NCBI GenBank assembly: GCA_020639155.1
Contig: JACKHF010000002.1
Coordinates: 744,001-808,000 of the forward strand
Length of the DNA stretch: 64,000 nucleotides
DNA from: Phycisphaeraceae bacterium
Lineage (GTDB): Bacteria > Planctomycetota > Phycisphaerae > Phycisphaerales > UBA1924
Reading direction: 5' to 3'
Shown here: in pieces, positions 1 through 8,628 of the stretch
Layout of the letters: every line of letters begins with the position of its first letter
How positions within the stretch are numbered: the stretch's first letter is position 1
Notes under the pieces: generated by a model
What the model saw: the letters and a program-made list of their open reading frames with translations, nothing else
The model's database searches: none
What the model was told of the DNA's origin: nothing
Made by a program: the position numbers and the translations under genes

Positions 1-135
1 CTCGGTGAGAAAGTGACTGTCCATGCGAGCATCGCCCACGGCGGCACGTTCGTCGAGATTACTGCTGATCCGTTCGGGAATCATGCGTTGTCGGCTGCTG
101 TGCTCGATGCCATGCTACAGCGGCTCGGGCTTTGA
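1..135 (+). CDS. C-terminal fragment of an unidentified protein
   Basis: The window opens inside a reading frame that runs 44 codons and stops with TGA. The visible tail is rich in Ala, Gly and hydrophobic residues and ends LDAMLQRLGL. It has no motif I can assign to a family. It lies 46 bases upstream of the DNA polymerase III delta' gene on the same strand, so the two may be cotranscribed. The 5' part is outside the window. The call rests only on an open frame with a sensible tail. Confidence 0.5.
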   Translation, partial: LGEKVTVHASIAHGGTFVEITADPFGNHALSAAVLDAMLQRLGL

Positions 136-181
136 GCGACATCCGCACACTGCGTGCTCGTGATGAATACGCTCTCTGAGC

Positions 182-1381
182 ATGGCCAAGCGGACCACAA
201 AGAAAACCACTGCAAAGAAACCCACGAAGAAGCGTTCGATGGATGCCAAGCCGAACGCGGGCGATGCTGCAGCTGCTCAGGCACTGTCCATTGACTATGT
301 TCCGATGGACCGGATCATCGGCCACGAGCGAGCGATCGAAACGATCGATGCTGCGATCGCATCGGGCAGATTGCATCACGCGTGGATATTCTCGGGGCCG
401 TCAGGCATCGGCAAGTGCACTGTCGCGCATGCGATGGCGGGTGTTGTGCTTGACCCAACAACAGCTGCGGGACTCGACGGCAGAATCAGACCGGAACAAG
501 AGAGCGACACACAGGAGAAGCTGCGCGCGGGGATGTGTCCCGACGTGCATCTCGTGCGCAAGGAACTCGCACGGTTCTGTTCTGAACCATCCGTGCGCAG
601 TTCCAAGCAGCAGAATATTGCGGTGGATGTGGTGCGGGAGTTCCTGCTTGCACCAGCACAAATTCGATCAGCACATGCTGGCAGCGCCATGGCATCGAGT
701 GTGTACATTATCGACGAGGCAGAGCTGCTCCAGGCACCATCACAAAACGCTATGCTCAAACTGCTGGAGGAACCCGCGCCGGGTGTCGTGCTCATTCTTG
801 TAACCAGCCGTGAGGATCGATTGCTCCCCACGATCCGCAGCCGGTGCCAGCGTGTCGCGTTCTCATCACTCACCGACTCGCAGATGAACGAATGGAAGGA
901 CAGATTCCTCAACGAGACAGGTACGCCGATCGCAATGACCGAACGACAGACGCTGCTCGACTTTGCGCATGGCGCTCCGGGTCTTGCGAAGCTGGCAATC
1001 GAGACCGGACTCCACAACTGGGTGGACACCATCGAACCCGTTGTAAAGCAGATCGTGTCAGGCATCACACCGATCGGGTTTGGAAACGAGGCGTGGTCGC
1101 TCATTGATGACTGGGCAAAGTCGTGGGAGAAATCGCACGCTGGCGCGAGCAAGGACGCTGCAAACAAGCAGGCGTTTGTCTATCTGCTCCAGATCATCGG
1201 ATCGCAGTTATCCCGGATGCTCACCCGCTCGATCGATCAGCACGACGCGCGGGAACGATGCCTTGGCGCGATCGAACTGCTTGATGAAGCGCAGCGGCAG
1301 GTCGCGTCGAATGTGCAGATTCCGCTCGCGATGGACACGTGGGCAGCCAAAGCAGCCGCTGGAACCCTGGCTGCTGTCTGA
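182..1381 (+). CDS. holB: DNA polymerase III subunit delta' (clamp-loader ATPase)
   Basis: 399 residues. An AAA+ clamp-loader subunit, expected to help load the beta sliding clamp at the replication fork. Residues 1-25 are a Lys/Thr-rich tail. The AAA+ core follows, with Walker A GPSGIGKCT at about 72-80, a Walker B-type stretch YIIDEAELL, and the conserved QNAMLKLLEEP and IRSRCQR (sensor/arginine-finger region) motifs typical of HolB and DnaX. The four-cysteine zinc module of DnaX between Walker A and B is not evident and the protein is short, so HolB is preferred over DnaX. The family is clear; delta' versus a DnaX-like paralogue is slightly less so. Confidence 0.88.
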   Translation: MAKRTTKKTTAKKPTKKRSMDAKPNAGDAAAAQALSIDYVPMDRIIGHERAIETIDAAIASGRLHHAWIFSGPSGIGKCTVAHAMAGVVLDPTTAAGLDGRIRPEQESDTQEKLRAGMCPDVHLVRKELARFCSEPSVRSSKQQNIAVDVVREFLLAPAQIRSAHAGSAMASSVYIIDEAELLQAPSQNAMLKLLEEPAPGVVLILVTSREDRLLPTIRSRCQRVAFSSLTDSQMNEWKDRFLNETGTPIAMTERQTLLDFAHGAPGLAKLAIETGLHNWVDTIEPVVKQIVSGITPIGFGNEAWSLIDDWAKSWEKSHAGASKDAANKQAFVYLLQIIGSQLSRMLTRSIDQHDARERCLGAIELLDEAQRQVASNVQIPLAMDTWAAKAAAGTLAAV

Positions 1382-1423
1382 ACCTCGCATTTGTATCAGC
1401 CGGACTGCCTGCAACAATGCTGC

Positions 1424-2653
1424 ATGGGATCATCTGCGCCAATCCAGTTATCCGCTAACGAGAAGCGACTGTGCGACATCATTGCCAGCCGTTCATCGAA
1501 GCTCTTCGACGAACTCAAGCAGCACGTTGAAACATGCACCGGCCCCACTGCAGATGGGAACACGGATGGTCTCGACTGGACGCGATCGCACTTCGTATCA
1601 CGACTCGAAAAGCTCGGCGCGACAACGACACTCACGCCGGGCGACGATCGTCCGGACTGGCTGCTTAGCTCAAAGAAATCTGTTGCCGCAGCACTCCCGC
1701 CAACCGCTGTGTGCGCGCGTCTCAAACCAGACATGAAGCGCGTGCTGATCGCGGGCCATCTCGACACAGTCCACGCCGACACGAGTCCGTTCAAGGCATT
1801 GACAGTTTCAGCCGACGGAACAACCGCGACCGGCCCCGGATGTGTTGACATGAAGGGTGGGCTCGTCATCGCGATGAACGCACTCGAAGCACTCGATGAG
1901 GCTGGTATTAGCGCGTCGTGGTCGTTCCTGATGAACTCCGACGAGGAAACCGGGTCGTACTGCTCAGCGAGAGTACTCGAATCCGCAGCACGGTCGCATG
2001 ACTTTGGTCTCGCGCTCGAACCTGCACTCCCAGGAGGCAAGCTCGCGGTCGAGCGCATGGGCAGCGGGCAGTTCTACATTGAGACACATGGTCGCAGCGC
2101 GCACGTCGGGCGCGACTTTGCATCAGGTGTCAGCGCTGTGACAGCCCTCGCGAAAACGCTCGTGCAGATCGACGACATCGCGGACGCTGAGACCGGGCGC
2201 ATTATTTCGGTCGGTCCCATTGAGGGGGGTACCGCGACGAACGCTGTGCCGGAGCGCGCCCGCGCGTGGGGCAACGCGCGATACGCAACGCAGGAGATCG
2301 CTGACGAGATCGGCGCAAAGCTCGATGCGCTTGCGACATCGACCGACGCAATGCCGAGTGTGATGGTCAAGCGCTCGTTTGTCCGTCCGCCAAAGCCGCT
2401 GATCCCGGCAACAGAATCGCTCGCGCTTACAGCACGCGAGGTTGCTGAGCATCTTGGGCAATCGCTCCCGTTCACATCCACCGGCGGCGTGTGTGACGGG
2501 AACAACCTGCAGGCTGCGGGCTTGCCGACGATTGACACGCTGGGTGTTCGTGGCGGCGGATTGCACACAAACGAGGAATGGATCGAACTCGCAAGCCTCG
2601 TCGAGCGGTGCCAGTTGCTCGCGGTGCTCATCCACAGGCTTTCGGTGTCGTAA
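1424..2653 (+). CDS. M20 family metallopeptidase (glutamate carboxypeptidase-like)
   Basis: 409 residues from the ATG at 1424; the frame is open to a TTG at 1391, but the protein aligns better from the ATG. It should be a cytosolic di-zinc hydrolase that removes an amino acid or acyl group from a small substrate. The metal-binding signatures are present: GHLDTV (His112, Asp114), CVDMKGG (Asp142), NSDEETGS (Glu174/Glu175 catalytic and metal), ALEPA (Glu199) and a C-terminal GLHTNEEW histidine. The layout resembles carboxypeptidase G2, but the substrate cannot be read from sequence. No signal peptide is visible. It sits 95 bases upstream of fumarylacetoacetase. Confidence 0.85.
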   Translation: MGSSAPIQLSANEKRLCDIIASRSSKLFDELKQHVETCTGPTADGNTDGLDWTRSHFVSRLEKLGATTTLTPGDDRPDWLLSSKKSVAAALPPTAVCARLKPDMKRVLIAGHLDTVHADTSPFKALTVSADGTTATGPGCVDMKGGLVIAMNALEALDEAGISASWSFLMNSDEETGSYCSARVLESAARSHDFGLALEPALPGGKLAVERMGSGQFYIETHGRSAHVGRDFASGVSAVTALAKTLVQIDDIADAETGRIISVGPIEGGTATNAVPERARAWGNARYATQEIADEIGAKLDALATSTDAMPSVMVKRSFVRPPKPLIPATESLALTAREVAEHLGQSLPFTSTGGVCDGNNLQAAGLPTIDTLGVRGGGLHTNEEWIELASLVERCQLLAVLIHRLSVS

Positions 2654-2747
2654 CCTCTTTCGGTCTCCTCGCCCGATTGCCCACCACCGCACCTGTGCAT
2701 ACGGTCAAACTCTGGTCCACACATCATCGCACGGAGACGCATCACCC

Positions 2748-4202
2748 ATGGGCTACGAGATCAACGAGACACACGATCCGAACCTGCAGTCGTGGGTCGA
2801 GAGCGCGAACGATCCGAACACGGATTTTCCTATCCAGAATCTGCCGTTGTGTGTCGTCAACGCAACAGATGATCTTCCGGATGAAACAAAGCTCCATGAC
2901 ATCGCTCGTAATGACCCATCAATCACCATAGCTACATTTGGTGTTGTTGTTGGGGACAGAGTGCTGCAACTCAATCAGATCTCAAACAAACTTGCGACTG
3001 TCATCAATGGCCTGACACTCCACGGGTTTGGCGTTCGCGTTACTCCAGACGGGGTTGCGACATGCCCCGAGCAAATTCTTTCGCACATAGTTACATACTG
3101 GGCGCAAGTTCGTCAACAACTCGTACATTGGCTCCGGACTGATGGTAACAACTGGCTTCGACAGAACAGCGAGTTGCGACCACACCTGTTCAGGCCAATC
3201 TCTGAAACAACGCTGTATCCGATCTATGCTCGCGACTACACCGACTTCTACGCCTCGCTCTACCACGCCACGAATGTCGGCTCGATGTTCAGGCCGGACA
3301 ATCCGCTGCTCCCCAACTACAAGCACATCCCCATCGGATACCATGGGCGTGCATCGAGCATCGTCATCAGCGGCACCGATGTGCGCAGGCCAAACGGGCA
3401 ACTGCTTCCCGGCGCAACGGTAGAAGATGGTGATCCTGTGTTCGGCCCTTGCAAGATGCTCGACTACGAACTCGAAATGGGAGCGATCGTCGGTCGCGGC
3501 AACGCCCTCGGTGAGCCCGTGTCTATCGAGAACGCTGAGGACCACATCCTCGGGTTGTGCATCCTCAACGACTGGTCAGCCCGCGACATGCAGAAGTGGG
3601 AATACCAGCCGCTCGGCCCGTTCCTTGCAAAGAACTTCGCATCGACCGTTAGCCCGTACATTGTGACAATGGAAGCTCTCGCGCCATTCCGATGCCCTGC
3701 GCAGGAACGCGATGCAAGTGATCCCACGCCACTCCCGTATCTGACCAGCGATGCCAACACACGCGCCGGCGGGTTCGACATCACGCTGGAAGTGTTCATC
3801 CAGTCCGAGCAGATGCGCCAGAAGAACATCAAGCCGATGCGGATCTCTCGCGGTAACTTCAAGGATATGTACTGGACGGTCGCGCAAATGCTCGCGCATC
3901 ACACGTCCAACGGGTGCAATCTCCAGCCGGGCGACATGCTCGGGAGTGGCACGATCTCAGGCCCCACGCGCGACGCGAGAGGCTGCATGCTCGAACTGAC
4001 ATGGGACGGCGATCCGTGGGCAAAGGAGCCGAAACTCGTGCCGGGATCGCAGCGCACGCCGATCACATTGCCCACAGGCGAAGAACGCAAGTTCCTTGCT
4101 GATGGCGACCAGATCATCATGCGCGCGTTCTGCGAGCGGGACGGGTTCCGTCGCATCGGGTTCGGCGAGTGCCGTGGAAAAATCCTGCCCGCCAGCGCGT
4201 AA
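2748..4202 (+). CDS. fahA: Fumarylacetoacetase
   Basis: 484 residues from the ATG at 2748. It should hydrolyse 4-fumarylacetoacetate to fumarate and acetoacetate, the last step of tyrosine and homogentisate breakdown. The active-site region RDYTDFY...HATNVG...MFRP and the IGYHGRASS loop match the eukaryotic-type FAH family, as do LDYELEMGAIVG (metal-binding Glu pair), LNDWSARDMQKWEYQPLGPF and GSGTISGP. An N-terminal SH3-like domain precedes the C-terminal hydrolase fold. It is longer than the usual 420 or so residues. The other tyrosine-catabolic genes (hppD, hmgA) are not next to it. Confidence 0.94.
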   Translation: MGYEINETHDPNLQSWVESANDPNTDFPIQNLPLCVVNATDDLPDETKLHDIARNDPSITIATFGVVVGDRVLQLNQISNKLATVINGLTLHGFGVRVTPDGVATCPEQILSHIVTYWAQVRQQLVHWLRTDGNNWLRQNSELRPHLFRPISETTLYPIYARDYTDFYASLYHATNVGSMFRPDNPLLPNYKHIPIGYHGRASSIVISGTDVRRPNGQLLPGATVEDGDPVFGPCKMLDYELEMGAIVGRGNALGEPVSIENAEDHILGLCILNDWSARDMQKWEYQPLGPFLAKNFASTVSPYIVTMEALAPFRCPAQERDASDPTPLPYLTSDANTRAGGFDITLEVFIQSEQMRQKNIKPMRISRGNFKDMYWTVAQMLAHHTSNGCNLQPGDMLGSGTISGPTRDARGCMLELTWDGDPWAKEPKLVPGSQRTPITLPTGEERKFLADGDQIIMRAFCERDGFRRIGFGECRGKILPASA

Positions 4203-4261
4203 GTATCCCAGCACATGCAACCGCTCATGGCATTTGGAACGAACCATCTCGTGCATTTCCC

Positions 4262-4879
4262 GTGAGCGAACCACCAGCACATCCAGCATCTGTCCCGAGT
4301 ACGTCACCGGATCGTGTCGCGATGCTCGCATCCTGGCTCGATGAGCATGGCGACGCGATGTACCGGTACGCCCTGCTGCGTCTCGGGTCGGCCCACGCTG
4401 CGGAGGACGCGGTGCAGGAAGCCTTGCTGGCAGCCATGCAGGCGAAGTTCGACGGGAAGTCGGCTGTCCGGACGTGGCTGATCGGGATTCTGCGGCACAA
4501 AGTGCTCGACGAGATCAGAAGACGCACAAAATCTGCTAGCTGGATGCAATCTGTGCACGATATCCTCGACTCACAAGTGGCGGGTTTTAAGCAGAACGGA
4601 AACTTCGACCACGTGCTCGCAGTATGGGATGATCCTGTTGAGGGGCACGAGGCCGAACTTCGTGATATGCTGCGCAGCGCGATCGACCGTCTGCCCGACC
4701 CGATGCGACAGGCGTTCTGCCTGCGCGAGATTGACAATGTTCCAACGTCCGAGATCTGCACATTGATGAGCATTACAAAGGAGAATCTCTGGACACTTGT
4801 GCATCGAGCCAAAGCCCGGCTTCGCGCGGACATCAGTTCACGCCGATATGGTGACGAGTCACCGGGAGGCGTGCGATGA
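4262..4879 (+). CDS. ECF-type RNA polymerase sigma-70 factor
   Basis: 205 residues from a GTG at 4262; an ATG at 4322 is an alternative and the open frame reaches back to 4169. Region 2 is visible as YRYALLRLGSAHAAEDAVQE, followed by the -10-recognition stretch FDGKSAVRTWLIGILRH. Region 4 has LPDPMRQAFCLREI, then a helix-turn-helix in EICTLMSITKENLWTLVHRA. There is no region 1 or 3, which fits an extracytoplasmic-function factor. Its stop codon overlaps the start of the next gene (ATGA), which encodes a ZAS-type protein, so the pair is a sigma/anti-sigma module. Confidence 0.9.
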   Translation: MSEPPAHPASVPSTSPDRVAMLASWLDEHGDAMYRYALLRLGSAHAAEDAVQEALLAAMQAKFDGKSAVRTWLIGILRHKVLDEIRRRTKSASWMQSVHDILDSQVAGFKQNGNFDHVLAVWDDPVEGHEAELRDMLRSAIDRLPDPMRQAFCLREIDNVPTSEICTLMSITKENLWTLVHRAKARLRADISSRRYGDESPGGVR

Positions 4880-5205
4880 TCCGGTTCTTCCGCATTCTTT
4901 GGTACGTGCTCACGATGCGCTGCGAGGAAGCAGATCGCATTCGGTCCGTGGGCAACATCGCCGATCTGAAGTGGCGTGAACGCATCGGCGAGTCCCTCCA
5001 CCGTCTGCTCTGTGGGTCGTGCTGGAAAGCAAAGAGGCAACTCTACCAACTGAAAGCAATCACGAAATCATTCCGTGATCAGGAACTCGGGCAACTGAAG
5101 GTTCCAGCCCACAACCACTGCTGCGACCCAGTACAGGAGATTGCCCCATCGCTCGATGCTGATGCAAAGCAGCGAATTCTCGACGAACTGAAAAAATCGC
5201 TCTAG
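4876..5205 (+). CDS. ZAS-type zinc anti-sigma factor, soluble
   Basis: 109 residues. The start overlaps the sigma-factor stop by four bases, which implies translational coupling. It contains Cys16-x25-His42-x3-Cys46-x2-Cys49, the spacing of the zinc-binding anti-sigma (ZAS) domain known from RsrA and ChrR. There is no convincing membrane segment, so it should act in the cytoplasm by holding its partner sigma inactive. In ZAS proteins the two C-terminal cysteines can be redox switches, so oxidative release is possible, but that is inference. The C-terminal half is charged and unassigned. Confidence 0.75.
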   Translation: MIRFFRILWYVLTMRCEEADRIRSVGNIADLKWRERIGESLHRLLCGSCWKAKRQLYQLKAITKSFRDQELGQLKVPAHNHCCDPVQEIAPSLDADAKQRILDELKKSL

Positions 5206-5376
5206 TTTTCTGTCAGGTTTGCGCATTCCATCCGACTCACTTCTCAGAGGCGGTAGAAGCGTCGCGCAGAGACCGTACGTCGCGCGACCATCCACATACA
5301 CGTGCATGTTGCATTCCGGCCCATGAGGCGCCGCGTAGTTGCATGCTCTCACCACACTGAGGAAAGGGCAGAAGAT

Positions 5377-6171
5377 ATGAGAGTTCACATTCCAATCACA
5401 TTCATCGCACTCGCAGCAGGATCGGTCGTTGTCTGTGCCGACCCAGGAAACCTCACAATTACTGTCACTAACACGCAGGCGGCTGGCGGGTTTGCCTTCT
5501 CGCCGTTCTGGTTCGGTTCGCACGACAGTTCCTTCGACCTATTCAACTCCGGCAGCAGCGCTTCAATGTTCCCGGGTGTGACGAGCATCGCGGAACTCGC
5601 AGACACCAGCGCGCTGACAACCCATTTCAGCAGCGTACAACCAAACGGCACGCAACTAACCTTCGCCGAGCCAAACGGAGCACCGGTCTTCACGCCGGGT
5701 GAGTCCGCATCGATCAATCTGTCGGTCAGCGATACATCAATGCAGCGATATCTCAGCTACATGTCCATGGTCGTTCCCAGCAACGATCTCTTTGTTGGCT
5801 CGGACAACGCGATCGAGTTGTATGATGCGATGGGCAACTTCAACGGCCCTGTCACGATCAACATCTTCGGATCGAATGTGTATGACAACGGATCGGAAGT
5901 GAACAACATCCAGAACGGCGGCGCGTTCATCATGGGTGTCAACGCGATGCTGGGTGATGACGAGAACGGCAACATCCATCAGTTCCTGAGCGATCCAAAC
6001 TCGGGCAACTACATCTCGTCAATCATCGGGCTGACTAACGGAGCCGGTATGACTATGACGACCGGGTTCGATGACACAACACTGCTGGGAACGATCACGA
6101 TTGTGCCAGCGCCAAGCTCGATTGCACTGTTGGGCGCGTTTGCTCCGATCGCAATGCGTCGCCGTCGATAA
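5377..6171 (+). CDS. Secreted spondin-domain protein with PEP-CTERM-like sorting tail
   Basis: 264 residues from the ATG at 5377, which follows a purine-rich ribosome site (GAGGAAAGGG). An N-terminal signal peptide (hydrophobic FIALAAGSVVVCA) leads into a domain resembling bacterial spondin_N proteins: LTITVTNTQAAGGF near the start, MSMVVPSNDLFVGSDN in the middle and an acidic Asp/Asn-rich stretch after it. The C-terminus has a short motif VPAPSSIALLGAF, a hydrophobic segment and four arginines, the layout of PEP-CTERM-type exosortase sorting signals. It is therefore probably exported and anchored or processed at the cell surface. A terminator follows. Confidence 0.75.
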   Translation: MRVHIPITFIALAAGSVVVCADPGNLTITVTNTQAAGGFAFSPFWFGSHDSSFDLFNSGSSASMFPGVTSIAELADTSALTTHFSSVQPNGTQLTFAEPNGAPVFTPGESASINLSVSDTSMQRYLSYMSMVVPSNDLFVGSDNAIELYDAMGNFNGPVTINIFGSNVYDNGSEVNNIQNGGAFIMGVNAMLGDDENGNIHQFLSDPNSGNYISSIIGLTNGAGMTMTTGFDDTTLLGTITIVPAPSSIALLGAFAPIAMRRRR

Positions 6172-6208
6172 GCACATATATCTCTTCTCATCTCTGCTGA
6201 AGACACGC

Positions 6209-6245
6209 AGCCTGCGATTCACACCGGATCGCAGGCTGTTTCTTA
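6209..6245 (+). terminator. Rho-independent terminator after the spondin-domain gene
   Basis: A perfect 10-bp stem AGCCTGCGAT / ATCGCAGGCT (6209-6218 and 6228-6237) with a 9-base loop is followed by GTTTCTTA. It lies 38 bases after the stop codon. The stem is GC-rich, as expected for intrinsic termination, and the T run is short. Confidence 0.8.
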
Positions 6246-6358
6246 CTGAACCGCAGCATTCAAATGCCAGCAAGCACAATCCGCTCCAATCTGCTAAAAT
6301 GTGCGCATCGGGCTTGTGCCCGCGTGCTCGCACTATCGTCTGGCAGATCGGAGACATC

Positions 6359-7651
6359 ATGGCAACATCACAGAATGGACTGACCCGCCGCGACCTTGTC
6401 AAGACCGGCGCTGCACTTGGTGCTGGGATACTGGTATCTCCGAGCTTTGCTGCACGGACGGTTCGTTCATCGAGTGAGCAGATCCGTGTTGGTGTGATCG
6501 GCTGCGGCGGACGTGGGACTGGTGCTGCGATCAACGCACTCGCTGCACATCCGGCAACGTGCATCGTCGCGCTCGCGGATCTCTTCGAGGACAGACTCAA
6601 CGGCAGTCTCTCGCATCTTCGCAGCCGTGAGGATGCCGAGTCACGCGTGAAGATTGATCCCGCGCATACATTCGCAGGATTCGACGCGTACAAGAAGCTG
6701 CTTGCTATCAAGGAAATTGACTACGTCATCCTTGCCACACCGCCCCACTTCAGACCGATCCATTTCGATGCAGCAATCAACGCGGGAAAGAACGTCTTCA
6801 TGGAGAAACCCGTTGCGGTTGATCCGCACGGCGTGCGCATGGTGATCGACGCGGGCGAACGAGCAAGAGCGCAGAAACTCTCCGTCGTTGCTGGCACACA
6901 GCGCCGCCACGAAAGGTCGTATCTCGCACTCATGGAACGTATCCAGAGCGGCGAGATTGGTGATGTTGTGGCAGCGCAGTGCTATTGGAACCAGGGCGGA
7001 CTCTGGGTCCACGAGCGCAAGCCCGAGTATTCCGACATGGAATGGCAGTGCAGGAACTGGCTGTACTTCTGCTGGCTCTCCGGCGATCACATCTGCGAGC
7101 AGCACATCCACAATCTGGATGTGGTCAACTGGGCCAAGGGCGGCCCACCAGTCAAAGCAACAGGCATGGGCGGACGTCAGGTGCGCACCGAGGACAAATA
7201 CGGGAACATCTTCGACCATTTTGCAATCGAGTACGAGTACGCCGACGGCAGTTCCCTGATGAGCATGTGCCGGCAGATCGATGGCTGCGCCGGTCGCGTC
7301 GAGGAGGTGCTGCGAGGATCCAAGGGAACATCTGTCTCGCGCCCCGGATTTGCAGTACTCAATGGTGCAAATGAGTGGCGATTCTCTGAGAAGAACGGGA
7401 ATCCCTACGACGACGAACACCACGATCTCATCGCATCGATCACAGGTGAGGGTTCGTATCTGAACGAGGCGAAGCGAGTTGCTGAGAGCACACTCACCGC
7501 GATCATGGGACGTATGAGCACGTACACCGGTAAGCAAGTGACGTGGGAGCAGGCGATGAAATCGGAGTTGAATCTCGCGCCGGACACATACTCGTTCAGC
7601 GATCTGAAGACCGATCCGGTGCCAACACCCGGCAGGACACCCCTGATCTGA
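6359..7651 (+). CDS. Tat-exported Gfo/Idh/MocA family oxidoreductase
   Basis: 430 residues from the ATG at 6359. The N-terminus has a twin-arginine signal (TRRDLVKTGAALGAG), so the folded enzyme should be exported with its cofactor. The Rossmann motif VGVIGCGGRGTG follows the signal, and the family EKPVAVD motif is in place. Known members are NAD(P)-dependent dehydrogenases acting on sugars, inositols or related polyols; the substrate here is unknown. The gene is 50 bases upstream of a second Tat-exported gene encoding a sugar-isomerase-like protein, and both likely act on the same external substrate. Confidence 0.88.
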   Translation: MATSQNGLTRRDLVKTGAALGAGILVSPSFAARTVRSSSEQIRVGVIGCGGRGTGAAINALAAHPATCIVALADLFEDRLNGSLSHLRSREDAESRVKIDPAHTFAGFDAYKKLLAIKEIDYVILATPPHFRPIHFDAAINAGKNVFMEKPVAVDPHGVRMVIDAGERARAQKLSVVAGTQRRHERSYLALMERIQSGEIGDVVAAQCYWNQGGLWVHERKPEYSDMEWQCRNWLYFCWLSGDHICEQHIHNLDVVNWAKGGPPVKATGMGGRQVRTEDKYGNIFDHFAIEYEYADGSSLMSMCRQIDGCAGRVEEVLRGSKGTSVSRPGFAVLNGANEWRFSEKNGNPYDDEHHDLIASITGEGSYLNEAKRVAESTLTAIMGRMSTYTGKQVTWEQAMKSELNLAPDTYSFSDLKTDPVPTPGRTPLI

Positions 7652-7701
7652 ATACGAACCGATCTGACTCCCACACATCCTTAAGCATCCGGATCCACAT
7701 T

Positions 7702-8616
7702 ATGGAACGCAGAACATTTCTCGCTGCTGCTGGCGGCGCACTCGGGTCAACGGTTGCGCTCGGCGCATCAGCGATAAAGCCAACAACACATCGTGACGAA
7801 AAGTTCTCCATGCACTTTGCGCCGCACTTTGGCATGTTCCGCAACAAGGCTGGCGATGATCCGGTCGCGCAGCTCGAGTTTGCTGCCGATCAGGGATTCA
7901 CCGCGTGGGAAGACAACGGCATGCAGGGACGCTCTGTCAAGGATCAGACGCGCATCGCAAAGGCAATGGAACGCCTGAACATGAAGATGGGTGTGTTTGT
8001 GCTCAATCCCAACTCGGCGTGGGGTCCGACGTTCAGCCAGGGAAAGAAGGAGGACATGGATGCCTTCGTTGATGCGTGCAAGGGCGCTGTCGAGGTCACG
8101 AAGCGCGTCAACGCAACATGGATGACCGTCGTGCTCGGCAAGGTGCATCCACGCATCGACATGGAATACCAGACAGCCTACGCGGTCGAGACACTCCGGC
8201 GCGGCGCAGCTGTGCTCGAACCACACAACCTTGTCATGGTGCTCGAACCACTGAATCCCTGGAACCATCCTGACATGCTGCTCGCGAAGATGTCGCACGC
8301 GTACCAGATCTGCCGTGCGGTCGACTCGCCCGCGTGCAAGATTCTGTGCGATCTGTACCATCAGCAGATCACCGAGGGCAATCTCATTCCAAACATCGAT
8401 CGTGCGTGGGACGAGATCGGGTACTTCCAGATCGGCGACAACCCCGGGCGCAACGAGCCGACCACGGGCGAGATCAACTATCAAAACGTGTTCAAACACA
8501 TCAAGGACAAGGGTTTTACCGGGATCATGGGCATGGAGCACGGCAACAGTAAGGGCGGCGCTGATGGTGAGCAGGCGGTGATTGATGCTTACAGGGAGTG
8601 TGATCCTGTTAGTTGA
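7702..8616 (+). CDS. Tat-exported hydroxypyruvate isomerase-like TIM-barrel protein
   Basis: 304 residues from the ATG at 7702. It starts with a twin-arginine-type leader (ERRTFLAAAGGALG). The rest matches the sugar phosphate isomerase/epimerase-like TIM barrel of the Hyi group: MVLEPLNPW (metal-binding Glu), LCDLYHQQITEGNL (family signature) and IGDNPGRNEPTTGEINY near the end. Cytosolic Hyi converts hydroxypyruvate to tartronate semialdehyde. An exported version probably works on another small sugar derivative. It is likely cotranscribed with the upstream Gfo/Idh/MocA gene. Confidence 0.85.
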   Translation: MERRTFLAAAGGALGSTVALGASAIKPTTHRDEKFSMHFAPHFGMFRNKAGDDPVAQLEFAADQGFTAWEDNGMQGRSVKDQTRIAKAMERLNMKMGVFVLNPNSAWGPTFSQGKKEDMDAFVDACKGAVEVTKRVNATWMTVVLGKVHPRIDMEYQTAYAVETLRRGAAVLEPHNLVMVLEPLNPWNHPDMLLAKMSHAYQICRAVDSPACKILCDLYHQQITEGNLIPNIDRAWDEIGYFQIGDNPGRNEPTTGEINYQNVFKHIKDKGFTGIMGMEHGNSKGGADGEQAVIDAYRECDPVS

Positions 8617-8628
8617 AATCCACGCTGG

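Noticed and set aside
182..1381. Calling the clamp-loader gene dnaX
   Set aside because: The zinc-binding Cys cluster and long C-terminal tau region of DnaX are missing.
5068..5523. A 151-codon minus-strand frame across the anti-sigma and spondin genes
   Set aside because: It is antisense to two better supported genes and has no recognisable domain.
6641..7678. A 345-codon minus-strand frame
   Set aside because: Antisense to the Gfo/Idh/MocA gene; no motif and Cys/His-biased translation.
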